Shown in pieces: positions 6,936 to 16,180 of a DNA stretch of 64,000 nucleotides (positions are counted from its first letter, which is position 1; every line of letters begins with the position of its first letter). The position numbers and the translations under genes were made by a program. Below the pieces are notes generated by a model. That model worked only from the letters and a program-made list of their open reading frames with translations. It had not been told where the DNA came from and did not search any database. The DNA comes from Saccharopolyspora shandongensis. Its GTDB lineage: Bacteria > Actinomycetota > Actinomycetes > Mycobacteriales > Pseudonocardiaceae. The stretch lies in assembly GCF_900106995.1 (NCBI RefSeq), contig NZ_FNOK01000003.1, positions 1 through 64,000 on the forward strand. The letters run 5' to 3'.

Positions 6936-9425
6936 TCAGCTCGCGCGGCGCGGGTCAAAGCCACTGGCGTCCGGCTCGTCGTCGTGTGCGCGGTCGGCAC
7001 TGGAGGCCAGGGGCCGGGTGTGGCGTGCCGCTGCCTGGCGGACCGTCTTGGCTCGTCCGCGGATAGCCGGTGGGAGCGGTTGGGTGGTGACGGTGAACGG
7101 TGGCGTTTCCTCGCCGTTGACGACCAGTCGGGTGGCGGCGTGGAAGGCGCCGAGGTGGGCTAGGTCGTGTTCGGAGATCCGGGGGGCGGTGTGGCGGGCG
7201 AGTTCGCGGGCGTCTTCCGGTGAGGCGTTGAAGAAGATCTTCGAGCGGGCGTTGGTGGAGATTCCTTCTTTGAGATCTCGCGGGAGTTGGCCGAGGTGCT
7301 GGTGTGCGAGCGTCATCGCGAGCCGGTAGCCGCGTGCTTCGGCGAGCATGTCTTCCATGGCGTAGGGCAGGTTGAGGAAGTTGTGCGCTTCATCGACGTA
7401 GAGGGCGGCGTCCCGTCGCTGGCGTTGTGGCAGCTTCGCGCGGGCGGTGGTGGCTTGCCAGACACGCGCGACGATGAGTGAGCCCAACAACCGGGTTGTG
7501 TCCTCGCCGAGACTGCCTTTGGGGATACGCACCAGGCACAGGCCACCATCCAGCACCGTAGAAAGATCCACTGTGGAAGGACCGGCGGCGATGGCCTTGA
7601 CTACGAATGACCGCAACAAGAATGCGCGCAGTTTGTTCAGCAGTGGGGCGATGGACTGAGCGCGGGCGGCGTCGGAGAGCTGTTCGTACCAGTTCCAGAA
7701 TCCGCGCAGCGTCGGGTCATCCTTGAGTTTCTCCTGATGCCGTGCCCGGGTGGCGGGGTCGGTGAGCAAGTCAGGCAGCTTCGCCAGAGTCGGTGTCTCC
7801 GAGGCAGCCCGTAGCGACAGGCACGCGGACCGCAGGATGTCCTCGGTGCGCGGTCCCCACGCTGAAGAGAACACCCGAGAGAACACCGACACGAGGTTGT
7901 CCACGGCGGCTTCCTTCGGCCCTTCCAACGGGTTGAGGCAGGGCACAGGACCGCGGGTGTCGGCGTCGAAGAGTACGACCTTCTCGGCAGTGTGCTCGGG
8001 GAGCCGTTGCAGCACGTCGGTGATCAGATCGCCTTTGGGGTCGATGACCACGGCGCCGCGGTCGTGCTCGGCGTCGGCGAGGATCATCCGCGCCAGGATC
8101 GTCGACTTGCCCGACCCGGTGGCGCCGAGGATGTGGAGGTGGTGGCGGGCGTCGGAGACTTGCAATCCGACCGGGCGGGCGTGTCCGGTGTCGGAGATCC
8201 CGACAGGACGGATCAGCTCGCCTTCGGTGGGCGTCTTTGGCGGCGGCGGGACTGCCCTTGCTCCGGCGCGGGCCAAGCCGGGCAGCCCCTCGTCGGTGGG
8301 TAGATGCGCCACGGCGGCTAGTTCGGGAATCGACAGCAGGTCACCGCGTCGCAACCGGCGTTGAGCCATTGACGTCAGCGGGGCACGCAGCCGGTGGCGC
8401 CGGTAGTGGTTGTGTTCGGTGAAACCGGAGAACGCGCTGGCGATCGCGTGCGCCCTGCCCCGGAGTTGCTGGCGGCGCCGAGCGACCTGCGCCGCGGACA
8501 CCTCGGCGGGCACGGTTGTCGCGACCGCGTACCGAATAATGGTTTCCCACTGGGATCCGCGCTGCTTGGCCACGATGGCGCGGTTCTGGGCGTTGAACTC
8601 CAGCGAGGTCTGCGGATCAAGTTTCGTCAGACCAGCCTGGTTTGTCGCTCTGGTCGTAGGTCCGGGGGTGATCAGATCAAGAATGCGGCCCACCATCCGT
8701 GTGGACCGCCCGGCATCGAGGTGGCGGGCGGCTCGTCGAGCGCGCTTGACCCGGCGTCCTGTGACCGGGCGCGCGAGGATCTGCACGCAGGCGACCTCGT
8801 GCACCCCGAGGCCTACTGGTGCACCGAGCAGCGCGCGGATCGGATCGGTGTCGAACTCCGAGCGGATCGGCAACGCCTCCGACCGTGCCAGGCGCAGCAC
8901 GCCCCCGGTGACCAGATGGTGGTGCCCATCGGCGGGCTCTGTAAGCAGCGGTGAGCTGGCGGGCGCGCTGCGGGTGTGCGCACCGGGCCAGGCTGCTTCA
9001 ATGGCGCGCTCGACCATTCCGGGAGGGACTGTGCCCGGCACCCACAACCGAATCTGGACGCCGTCGTGATCGAAGACAAACTCCCAGGCCAGGTGCGGCT
9101 GCCCGCGCATTATGCGCTGCAGCATCGGACGCAGCAATCCCACCAGGTTCGACCACACCGCTTGTGCCCCGCCCGGGTCGACGGTCGGCGGCGCCAGGAT
9201 CGTCACCACGCGGGCCCGATCGTGAAGCGCGTCCTGGCACCGGCGAAACCACCAGCGATGTTGAACCCACAACCCAACCACGACGACAAGCAGCGCCGGC
9301 AACGCAACGAACCCCCATGAGCGGACCCACGACCACACCGTGGTGAGGACCGTCTGGATCGTGCCCCACGGATCGGTCAGCAACTCACCAACCAGACTGT
9401 CCACAACAGAGCGTCTCAATATCAT
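6936..9425 (-). CDS. VirD4/TraG-like type IV coupling ATPase
   Basis: An 829-residue coupling protein that should feed transfer DNA into the secretion channel. Near the N-terminus it has a hydrophobic helix (about residues 35-58). The Walker A GATGSGKST is near residue 435 and is followed by VIDPKGD, a TraG/VirD4 Walker-B-type strand. Further motifs are LDGGLCLVRIPKG and the VDEAHNF motif, with a C-terminal TLAHQHLGQL as in TraG/TcpA-type ATPases. The start ATG at 9425 is preceded by GGAGGAAG; an upstream in-frame extension runs into GP88 and is not used. It lies within the transfer operon. Confidence 0.88.
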   Translation of the reverse strand: MILRRSVVDSLVGELLTDPWGTIQTVLTTVWSWVRSWGFVALPALLVVVVGLWVQHRWWFRRCQDALHDRARVVTILAPPTVDPGGAQAVWSNLVGLLRPMLQRIMRGQPHLAWEFVFDHDGVQIRLWVPGTVPPGMVERAIEAAWPGAHTRSAPASSPLLTEPADGHHHLVTGGVLRLARSEALPIRSEFDTDPIRALLGAPVGLGVHEVACVQILARPVTGRRVKRARRAARHLDAGRSTRMVGRILDLITPGPTTRATNQAGLTKLDPQTSLEFNAQNRAIVAKQRGSQWETIIRYAVATTVPAEVSAAQVARRRQQLRGRAHAIASAFSGFTEHNHYRRHRLRAPLTSMAQRRLRRGDLLSIPELAAVAHLPTDEGLPGLARAGARAVPPPPKTPTEGELIRPVGISDTGHARPVGLQVSDARHHLHILGATGSGKSTILARMILADAEHDRGAVVIDPKGDLITDVLQRLPEHTAEKVVLFDADTRGPVPCLNPLEGPKEAAVDNLVSVFSRVFSSAWGPRTEDILRSACLSLRAASETPTLAKLPDLLTDPATRARHQEKLKDDPTLRGFWNWYEQLSDAARAQSIAPLLNKLRAFLLRSFVVKAIAAGPSTVDLSTVLDGGLCLVRIPKGSLGEDTTRLLGSLIVARVWQATTARAKLPQRQRRDAALYVDEAHNFLNLPYAMEDMLAEARGYRLAMTLAHQHLGQLPRDLKEGISTNARSKIFFNASPEDARELARHTAPRISEHDLAHLGAFHAATRLVVNGEETPPFTVTTQPLPPAIRGRAKTVRQAAARHTRPLASSADRAHDDEPDASGFDPRRAS

Positions 9426-9471
9426 GGAGCGGCTTCCTCCGCGAAGAAGTGAGCTCGTACACGAGAGCAGG

Positions 9472-10305
9472 TCAGGCAGCCTTCGATCCCGATTCAGGCG
9501 GCATTCGACGGCGCGCGGATCGCGCGCTGGTGATCGCCTGCACCCGCGCGGTGCGTCGGGTGTGTCGTTCGGCGTCGACCTCGGCTTGCCATTCGGAGAA
9601 CCGGCGGCCCTGCAAGCGACGCAGGAAGTGCGGGATGCGGTTGGCCGGCACTCCCACCAGCTTGGGTCCGAGTACGGCCAGCAAGTCCGAGGCATCCTGC
9701 GACGACCAACCCGCGGCGTCGATGGAGGCCTCGTCGGGGAACACGTCGGCCACGCGGTCGGAGGCGGTCAGCTCGGAGTCCTGTGTGCCACCGTAGGAGT
9801 ACACCCACAGGAAGTTCGCAGGCGGGTCAGGCTCGACGAGTGCTCTGAAGCGACGAATTTCCTTGGTGTAGCAGTAGAAATTCACCCCTGTCCGCTGGCG
9901 CATGATGCGCAGCCACGACGCTAGGTAGGCGTCGGAGAAGAAGTCGCCGGAATCGTGAATCCGGATCCAGCCGCCGCGGAACCGGGGCGCTGCAAGCTCA
10001 CCGAGCATGGCCTGCTCCCAGCCGGACAGGTCGTCGAGCACGAACTGCAGGTTCGCTTGGTGTTTGGCTCGCACGACCGGCCACAGGTAGGCGCCGTGAC
10101 GGGCGTAGCAGACCTCTCGGCACACACCTGCCGACGGACAGGTGTTGTAGGTACGGCCGTCGGGCAATCTTCCCGCCCAGGCGGGCAAAGTCCAGTTCCA
10201 CGCGCCGATGGCACGCATTTCTCTGTTCTGGGTAAGCAATCGCCGCGGACGAGCGGGCGATGGATTTGCAGAGCTCGAAGTGTGAGCGGTGTCGATGGAA
10301 GGCAT
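9472..10305 (-). CDS. GP88-family protein with cysteine motif
   Basis: A 277-residue protein that matches the phage/ICE gene-product-88 family. The core carries CPSAGVCREVCYARHG (57-72), a Cys-x5-Cys-x3-Cys motif reminiscent of metal-cluster enzymes, then GGWIRIHDSGDFFS with aromatic neighbours. The biochemical activity of the family is not established; the cysteine spacing resembles radical-SAM-like proteins. It has a good ribosome binding site (AGAGG) and lies 46 bp upstream of the coupling ATPase, inside the transfer operon, so a transfer- or establishment-related job is possible. No membrane segment is present. Confidence 0.8.
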   Translation of the reverse strand: MPSIDTAHTSSSANPSPARPRRLLTQNREMRAIGAWNWTLPAWAGRLPDGRTYNTCPSAGVCREVCYARHGAYLWPVVRAKHQANLQFVLDDLSGWEQAMLGELAAPRFRGGWIRIHDSGDFFSDAYLASWLRIMRQRTGVNFYCYTKEIRRFRALVEPDPPANFLWVYSYGGTQDSELTASDRVADVFPDEASIDAAGWSSQDASDLLAVLGPKLVGVPANRIPHFLRRLQGRRFSEWQAEVDAERHTRRTARVQAITSARSARRRMPPESGSKAA

Positions 10306-10401
10306 AGGGATACCTCTGCAAGAAGGAAAGGCAAGGGGCAGAACGAGGAGATGACGGAACTGCCATCCGATGCGGTGCGGAGGGGCGGTGTTGGTGGTGG
10401 G

Positions 10402-10797
10402 CTATGCGGGGTCGTCGCCGGGTTCGGGGTGGTTCGCCGCCTCGTGAGTCGTGATCTGTGTGACCTCATGGCGGTGTTGGCGCTGACGGCGATAGTGATC
10501 GAGGTTGATGACCGTGGTGGCCACGCCATCGGTGTGCACGGTGATCAGCTGGGCATACTCGAGGCTGTGGCGAGGACAGGCGCGGCCTGTGTAAAGCCGG
10601 ATCAGTCCGCGAATGCCGCGCACGACTAGGACACCGATGGACAATCCAGCGAGGATGATGAGGACGCAGGCGATCGAAATTGCGGCGACGAGTCCTGTGG
10701 CAATGGCCCACGAGAGCAGGAAGTCATGACCGAAGGCGTGCACGAGCGAGCCGGGAATGTGCTGACTGGGGTCGCCGGTGGCGAAGAGGGCATACAC
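10402..10797 (-). CDS. small membrane protein of the transfer operon
   Basis: This 131-residue protein starts at GTG with a strong AAGGAGG site upstream. Residues 25-62 form two closely spaced hydrophobic helices (SWAIATGLVAAISIACVLII...GVLVVRG). The C-terminal half is polar and His/Arg rich. Small one- or two-pass proteins of this kind are common between VirB4-like and coupling ATPase genes in actinobacterial ICEs and may be channel scaffolds. No family name is assigned, and the role is inferred from position only. Confidence 0.7.
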   Translation of the reverse strand: MYALFATGDPSQHIPGSLVHAFGHDFLLSWAIATGLVAAISIACVLIILAGLSIGVLVVRGIRGLIRLYTGRACPRHSLEYAQLITVHTDGVATTVINLDHYRRQRQHRHEVTQITTHEAANHPEPGDDPA

Positions 10798-10817
10798 GTG
10801 CGTTCCTCCTTCCTGGT

Positions 10818-12656
10818 CTAGTCGTCGAGGACGATGTCCTGATGCAGCTCGGCGGCGAAGTCATGACCGGTGGGCGAATCGTCGTCGGTCATGGCGGCCA
10901 GTTCGGCAGGGTTTGTGGTGATCAACAGGTGTTCAGCGTCGGAGGCAATGGCGTGGAAGGCGACGCGTTGCGTCCCGGCCGCGAGCAAGCCCTGACCGGT
11001 GCCGGCTGAAAGTAGGAACTGCCTTTCCCCCTCCGACAGCGCGAACGTGCGCACGATGTCGTCGATGGATTGCGGCGCTTGGCGAAGGAGAACCTGGGTG
11101 GCAGCGTTAGCGATCACGGCTTTGCCGAGATCGGAACCGAGGACATCGCCGACGTCCTGGGTGGCGACGGTGAGACCTGCCCAGTGCTTGCGGGCGGACT
11201 TCGCCATGCGCCACAGGAACTCCGCTCCCGACTGCTGCTGCATCAGCAGCCACGCCTCGTCGACGACACACAATCTGGGTCGGCGTGCAGCGGGAGTGGA
11301 GATGCGCCGCCAGACCGTATCCAGCGTCAGCAGGATGCCCGCGGGTTTCAGCTCGTCCGGGAGATGCCGCAACGAGGACACCAGCAGGTGCGACTCAGTC
11401 GTCTGCGTTGAAGGCCCGTCGAACAGCCCGGAGAATGCTCCCTCGGTGAAGGGGCGCAGGCGAGCAGCGAGATCGTGGGCGACCCGATCGTGGCTTGCTG
11501 CGAGGGCAGCTTGCAGGTCCGGCAGCAGCGGTGCTTGGCGTGTCCAGGTGCGGGCATCCTCGGTGATCCCCGCAGCCTGGTAGGTCGCGGTGACCGCCAG
11601 ATCGAGTACTGCTCGCTCGTCGGCAGTCAGTGATTGTCCGAAAAGGACGGAGAGTAGGGTGTGGCAGAACAGGCTGCGGCGAGTGAGCGCATCGGCCGGG
11701 GCAGAACGGCGCCCGTCGGGACGCGTGTGGATCGGCAGGTCGAGCGGGTTGAGCCGGACGCCGTCGGCACCCAGGGGGATGTGAATGCCGCCGACGGCGT
11801 TGGCGAGGCGGGCGTATTCGTCCTCGGGGTCGATGATGGCCACCTCGACACCGCGGTAGAGGCTGCGGAGTGCTTCGAGCTTGACCAGGTAGGACTTGCC
11901 TGCGCCGGAGCGTCCGAGGATGACGGAGTTGTAGTTCTCGCAGGCGAACCGGTCCCAGTGCACCAGGCCCTGGCTGCCGAGGTTGTAGCCGTAGAGCACG
12001 CCACCAGCGGCGGAAGAGGAGGTCACGTCCGGTGGGGGTAGGTCGGGGCTGGTGAAGGGAAACGCCGCCGCCAAGGCGGCGGTGTCGAAGGTGCGGGTCA
12101 TCTGGATGTGGTCCAGGCCCATCGGCAGGGTGGTCACCCAGCCTTGCAGGGACCGGTAGGTAGTGGGTTTGGCGTCCAGCAGCAGACTGGCCGCCAGCGC
12201 TCGCACGGCACTGATCTCTTCGATGAGTTCGTCCTCGGAGCCGGTGTGCACTGTGAGGTAGAGGCCGAATCGGAACAGTCGTCCTTCCCCGCGGGCGAGG
12301 CGATCCGAGAGGTCGTAGGCGTCCTCGGTCGCCGCCTCGACCTGGGGATCGGCCAGGCGTCCGTGTGCGGCGTCATCTCGGCGGCCGGACTCCAGCCTGC
12401 CGAGTTGCTTGCGCAGCCGGTCGGCGGCCACGCGCGGCTCGATCGGTTCGATGTGCAGGGACACGTCCAGTCGCCCCGGATAGGTCAGCAGGGGTTGCAA
12501 CCAGCCGGGGTGGACTTCGCGTGGGTAGCCGGTGATGGCGAAGCTGGCGACCCAGTCGTCGCCGATCTGCAGATGGCGGGCGCCGACCTCGATTGCGTCC
12601 GGGGTGAATGCGCTGCCAGTTGCCCGTGTCGTGCGGCGGTGATTCCGGGTGCGCAT
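10818..12656 (-). CDS. VirB4/TraC-like conjugation ATPase (SCO6880-type)
   Basis: A 612-residue motor ATPase for pilus biogenesis and secretion. The Walker A GRSGAGKSYL lies near residue 250, followed by VAIIDPEDEYARLA, the conserved strand after the P-loop in VirB4/HerA proteins. CVVDEAWLLMQ is the Walker B with its catalytic Glu. An N-terminal domain typical of VirB4 precedes the motor. Its ATG overlaps the stop of the PrgI-like gene by one base, a pairing (PrgI-VirB4) seen in Gram-positive T4SS. It looks complete and intact. Confidence 0.9.
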   Translation of the reverse strand: MRTRNHRRTTRATGSAFTPDAIEVGARHLQIGDDWVASFAITGYPREVHPGWLQPLLTYPGRLDVSLHIEPIEPRVAADRLRKQLGRLESGRRDDAAHGRLADPQVEAATEDAYDLSDRLARGEGRLFRFGLYLTVHTGSEDELIEEISAVRALAASLLLDAKPTTYRSLQGWVTTLPMGLDHIQMTRTFDTAALAAAFPFTSPDLPPPDVTSSSAAGGVLYGYNLGSQGLVHWDRFACENYNSVILGRSGAGKSYLVKLEALRSLYRGVEVAIIDPEDEYARLANAVGGIHIPLGADGVRLNPLDLPIHTRPDGRRSAPADALTRRSLFCHTLLSVLFGQSLTADERAVLDLAVTATYQAAGITEDARTWTRQAPLLPDLQAALAASHDRVAHDLAARLRPFTEGAFSGLFDGPSTQTTESHLLVSSLRHLPDELKPAGILLTLDTVWRRISTPAARRPRLCVVDEAWLLMQQQSGAEFLWRMAKSARKHWAGLTVATQDVGDVLGSDLGKAVIANAATQVLLRQAPQSIDDIVRTFALSEGERQFLLSAGTGQGLLAAGTQRVAFHAIASDAEHLLITTNPAELAAMTDDDSPTGHDFAAELHQDIVLDD

Positions 12657-13699
12657 CAGGGTGTGTCCTCCTCGTCGCTGAGGTCCCAGTCCGGGTTGAT
12701 GGTGATGACCTCGTGGGCACCGGCCATCTCCGGCGAGGGCGGCACTGGACTGTCCGGGTTGGTGGCGGCCGCCAGCACCGCCGTGGCCTGCCCCGCATCC
12801 AGCGGGGTGGCCTCGATTCCGGCGGGTGCCAGTAGTTCGATGGCTTCCTGCATCCGCCGCACCAGCCGGGCGGCCGCAGCACGGCGCGCCCCGGCCGAGG
12901 CTTCTCGGCCCTCGGTGTTCTCTCGGTGCCGACGTCGGGACCGACTCAGCGCGTCCGTGGAGGCGCTCCCGGCAGGCTCGCGGACCACGAGCAGGATCTG
13001 CCGGCGCAGGAGTTCGGCCTGCTCGTTGAGGTGTTGCAGGTAGTCGGCATGATCGAGCGCGGCGTCCTCCAGTGCCGGATGGGGCAGGCTCGCCGCAACA
13101 CGGTGTCGGAGATCGTCAATGTGGCTGGTGAGGTCCAAGCGTTGGGCGCGCACGAGAATCTGGACACCGGAGGTCAGGCTGTGCAGGTAGCGGCCGAATC
13201 CCGCCGCGAGTGCTTCCTGCTCGGCTGGGGTGCGCAACGCGAAGTTGACCGTCGAGCACGCGGCCACCAGCGCGAGACCATCCCGCCCGAGGTCGATCAC
13301 TCCGGCCTCGCTCACCGCTCGCGCGGGAAGCTCCAGGCCCCCGAGGGCGCCGTCGTCGGCTTCATCGGCGAACGTGGACAGCCACTCGGGCACCGCCGCC
13401 GGAGTCTCAGGGGCGGCGACGCGGCGCCGTGGTGACAGACGTTGGCGCAGCGCCGCCAGCAGCAGGCGATCCAACGTGATCCCGTCGCGGGTGACCACCA
13501 CCAGCAACACGACCGCAACTGCGATCGGCGCAGCCACGACCAGATACGCCACCACCGGGAGCACCGCACGGGTCGCGAGCCATCCGCAGTAGAGGACAAG
13601 GCCGGTGGCAGCCATGACGGCGACCTGGCGCGCGGTGAACCCGGCGAGAATGCGGTCCTCACGGTCGACATCGGCCGGAATGCGGACGCTGCGCGTCAT
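12656..13699 (-). CDS. PrgI-like / SCO6880-type membrane protein of the T4SS
   Basis: This 347-residue protein has two N-terminal membrane helices (about 27-48 and 50-70, with VLYCGWLATRAVLPVVAYLV). The short N-terminal segment RIPADVDREDRILAGFTARQ is typical of PrgI-family or VirB3-like inner-membrane subunits of Gram-positive conjugation machines. The C-terminal cytoplasmic part contains LDLTSHIDDLRHRVA and Ala/Arg-rich helices. It is coupled to the VirB4-like gene by an overlapping stop/start, which supports a joint function as membrane partner of the motor. Its own start overlaps the end of the upstream repeat protein. Confidence 0.82.
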   Translation of the reverse strand: MTRSVRIPADVDREDRILAGFTARQVAVMAATGLVLYCGWLATRAVLPVVAYLVVAAPIAVAVVLLVVVTRDGITLDRLLLAALRQRLSPRRRVAAPETPAAVPEWLSTFADEADDGALGGLELPARAVSEAGVIDLGRDGLALVAACSTVNFALRTPAEQEALAAGFGRYLHSLTSGVQILVRAQRLDLTSHIDDLRHRVAASLPHPALEDAALDHADYLQHLNEQAELLRRQILLVVREPAGSASTDALSRSRRRHRENTEGREASAGARRAAAARLVRRMQEAIELLAPAGIEATPLDAGQATAVLAAATNPDSPVPPSPEMAGAHEVITINPDWDLSDEEDTP

Positions 13700-14622
13700 C
13701 CTGTGTCACCTCCTCGGCGGCGGGTACTGGGGCGGGGCGGATGGACCTTCGGCAACTTCAGTGGCAGCGACGGCTGCTTGCCTTGCGTTGATCTCGGCCG
13801 CGAAGCCGGTGATTCCGGTGGCGGAGTCGGTGGCGCTGCCGCGGGGCGGCGGGCTCGCTGGACCTGCAGCGGCAACTGGTACTGCCCGTCGGAACCGAGG
13901 CGGGGCTTGTTCTCCGGCCACCCGCCGTCGGCGGGCAGCTTCAGCTGCCGGGCCGCGGGACGCAGCGAGGAAGTCGGCTGCGGCTTCGGTGGCGAGGGGG
14001 CGGCTTCTGGCCGCCGGACGCGCTGGACGTCTAGCGGCAGGCGGTACTGCCCATCTCGACCGAGTACGGGTCTGGTTTCCGGCCACTGGCCATCGACGGG
14101 GAAACGCAGCTGCTCTGTTCTCGATCGCCGACGTGGCGGATTCGGTGGTGGCAGTGGTGTGGGACGTTGGGGGGCGGGTTGGCGTTGCACGTTCAGCGGC
14201 AGGCGGTATTGCCCATCCCGGCCAAGCCGGGGTTTGTTCTCCGGCCATTCCCCATCGAGCGGCAACTTCAGCTGTTGCCCCTGTTCGGTTCGGCCTGGCT
14301 GTGCGGTCTTCGGTTTCGGGAAGTTCGGCTGTCGCGCCGAGGGGCCACGCCGTTGACGTGTCACGTTCAACGGCAACATGTATTGGCCGCTAGTAGTCGT
14401 CTTCGGCGACTCGTACGGGTCCGCTGAGGTTTTCGGGTGTCCTTTTCCCGGTGGCGTGCCGCGTCGTCCCCGGATCAGCCCGAAGGTCTTGTAGGCAATG
14501 AAGGCCCGGACGAGCCTCCCGATGAAGGATCTGCCGCCGCCTCCACGGGCAGCCCCTATGACCCAGAACGGGATTTTGACGAGGATGTAACACAAGGCAA
14601 GTGCAGTCAGAAAAGGAATCAT
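13696..14622 (-). CDS. membrane-anchored proline-rich repeat protein of the transfer operon
   Basis: A 308-residue protein of unknown family. Residues 1-22 are hydrophobic and should anchor it. The rest is a basic, proline-rich region containing three units of about 33 residues (roughly 117-149, 171-203 and 226-258), 54-55 residues apart. Each unit has a first half QLKLPLDGEWPENKPRLG and a second half DGQYRLPLNVQR. A lone second half occurs at 79-91 and a lone first-half remnant at 282-291. Spacers are rich in Pro, Arg and Ala. The stop overlaps the PrgI-like start by 4 nt. An extended stalk, or a DNA- or wall-binding spacer of the channel, is possible. No known domain is recognised. Confidence 0.8.
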   Translation of the reverse strand: MIPFLTALALCYILVKIPFWVIGAARGGGGRSFIGRLVRAFIAYKTFGLIRGRRGTPPGKGHPKTSADPYESPKTTTSGQYMLPLNVTRQRRGPSARQPNFPKPKTAQPGRTEQGQQLKLPLDGEWPENKPRLGRDGQYRLPLNVQRQPAPQRPTPLPPPNPPRRRSRTEQLRFPVDGQWPETRPVLGRDGQYRLPLDVQRVRRPEAAPSPPKPQPTSSLRPAARQLKLPADGGWPENKPRLGSDGQYQLPLQVQRARRPAAAPPTPPPESPASRPRSTQGKQPSLPLKLPKVHPPRPSTRRRGGDTG

Positions 14623-14662
14623 GGACCATCCCCCTGGCGCGATACGGGCAATGTGTGGCAGG

Positions 14663-15709
14663 TCAGAAGATGGTGATTCCGCCGGGTAGATAGAAAATCT
14701 TCAAGGCCGAGATGAAAGCGAGAGATTGTGCGACCTGAACGACGAGAACCGCGCCGAAGACACGCCACCACCAAAACGCAATGGACTCGGTCTGCGGCAA
14801 GGCATGGCACATCAACACCAGCGGAGCCGAGGCAAGCAAGAGCACGGTCAGCGCAATCCGGACCACATAGGTCAGCAGCACTGCGATAATCATGACCACG
14901 AGCGCCAGGACGGTGAAAACGACATACAGATCGCCGTAGGGCGAGAAGTCATCACCTTCCTCCGGCACCTTACCGAGCAGCGTGTCCACGAACACGCGGG
15001 ACGCTTCTTCCGCTCCGGTCTGATCTCCCAAGAACGCCCGGGACAGCGCGTTGGCGAACTCGATCGCCTTTCCGCCCAGAAACAGCGACAGGTTCGCGGC
15101 CACGAACCCGATCACCAGCCGCGGCAGAATCTCCTTCACGGAACTCCGCGTTTGCAATGTCTGATAGGACAGGACCACGACCCCGGCGATCGTGGTCACC
15201 AACACATACGCGGCGATCATGATGTTGCGGGAACTGTTCCACAGTTGGCCCATGACGGGAAGCTGGTCGAACTGCGGGGTAGAGAGCAGGGAATCTGCCA
15301 GCATGCCCAGCACCCCTTCGAGAGCCGAACGCGCGACATCGGCGAAGAAATCGCGAATCCACCCCGTGAGGAACTCCCCGATCCACGAGCTCTCCGGCTC
15401 CTCGGACGCAGGCTCAGGTTCTGGCGTCGGATTCGGCGGTGCCGGTGGTGCGGGCGAGGTGAGGCTGCTCGGCGCCACCGTCGGCAGGAGACATGCCGGG
15501 GCCTGTGGCTGGTCGGGGCCGCACGCCGGTTCAGCCGGCGGAAGTGGCAGAGGGAGCGGTTCGCCAGACGGAGGTGCGGGCGCCGACGTGGATTCGGCCC
15601 GGACTGTGCCGGTGAAACCGAACCCTGTGACGCCCAGCAACACCACGAGCCCGGCGAGGACGACACACCGAACTCCCGTCCGCCAGATCCAGGACCATGT
15701 GGTGGTCAT
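14663..15709 (-). CDS. VirB6/TrbL-like polytopic conjugation protein
   Basis: This 348-residue protein should form the membrane core of the mating channel. An N-terminal signal-like helix (14-35) is followed by a long Pro/Glu-rich extracytoplasmic linker (40-105), then at least five hydrophobic helices (about 165-185, 200-215, 265-290, 295-312 and 320-345). This is the layout of Gram-positive TrbL/VirB6-type proteins. The ATG at 15709 overlaps the pilin stop by 3 nt, which fixes the start. The assignment rests on topology and operon position, because sequence conservation in this family is low. Confidence 0.78.
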   Translation of the reverse strand: MTTTWSWIWRTGVRCVVLAGLVVLLGVTGFGFTGTVRAESTSAPAPPSGEPLPLPLPPAEPACGPDQPQAPACLLPTVAPSSLTSPAPPAPPNPTPEPEPASEEPESSWIGEFLTGWIRDFFADVARSALEGVLGMLADSLLSTPQFDQLPVMGQLWNSSRNIMIAAYVLVTTIAGVVVLSYQTLQTRSSVKEILPRLVIGFVAANLSLFLGGKAIEFANALSRAFLGDQTGAEEASRVFVDTLLGKVPEEGDDFSPYGDLYVVFTVLALVVMIIAVLLTYVVRIALTVLLLASAPLVLMCHALPQTESIAFWWWRVFGAVLVVQVAQSLAFISALKIFYLPGGITIF

Positions 15710-16125
15710 TTTGGCTGGGCCAGGATCTCTTTGAGGATCTCGACCACCACCGGCGCTAGCACGGTCAACCCGTAGCCGATCCCGGCGCTCTTGAACGCCT
15801 GCTTGGCCTTCTCCACCTCGCCCGCGTTCCCGCCGGCCATCAGATAGCGGACCCCGCCCACCGTGAGGAACAGGGTGGCGAGCACCGCGAGGATGCCCAT
15901 GATCCAGTTCCGGGCGTTGTTGAGGACGTCGGTGATCGACGGTCCCGGGGCCTGAGCTAGGACAGGAGGAGCCGCCGTTGCCGAAGCGACGGCGAGCACT
16001 CCAAGCGCGACGGCGAGCGCAGCGGCCACCAGCAGCCCCGTCCACCTCCGACGGCATCGTGACAGTGCGGGCAGGGAGGGCTGCGGGCTTGTCGGGAAAC
16101 GACGGCGAGGGTGAATCGTGATCAT
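15706..16125 (-). CDS. T4SS pilin-like protein
   Basis: This 139-residue protein has a basic N-terminus, a signal-type helix (residues 28-50), then the segment GVRYLMAGGNAGEVEKAKQA (87-106) flanked by two hydrophobic helices. That is the signature of the actinobacterial T4SS_pilin/VirB2-like family. It should be exported, cleaved after an Ala-rich site near residue 52, and assembled in the mating channel. It is the first structural gene after the sigma-like gene and is coupled to the VirB6-like gene downstream. Confidence 0.85.
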   Translation of the reverse strand: MITIHPRRRFPTSPQPSLPALSRCRRRWTGLLVAAALAVALGVLAVASATAAPPVLAQAPGPSITDVLNNARNWIMGILAVLATLFLTVGGVRYLMAGGNAGEVEKAKQAFKSAGIGYGLTVLAPVVVEILKEILAQPK

Positions 16126-16180
16126 GAACGGAACCTCCAGAGGCGATCAGCAGGCGACGAGCCTGGGAAGCGGGCAGGGA

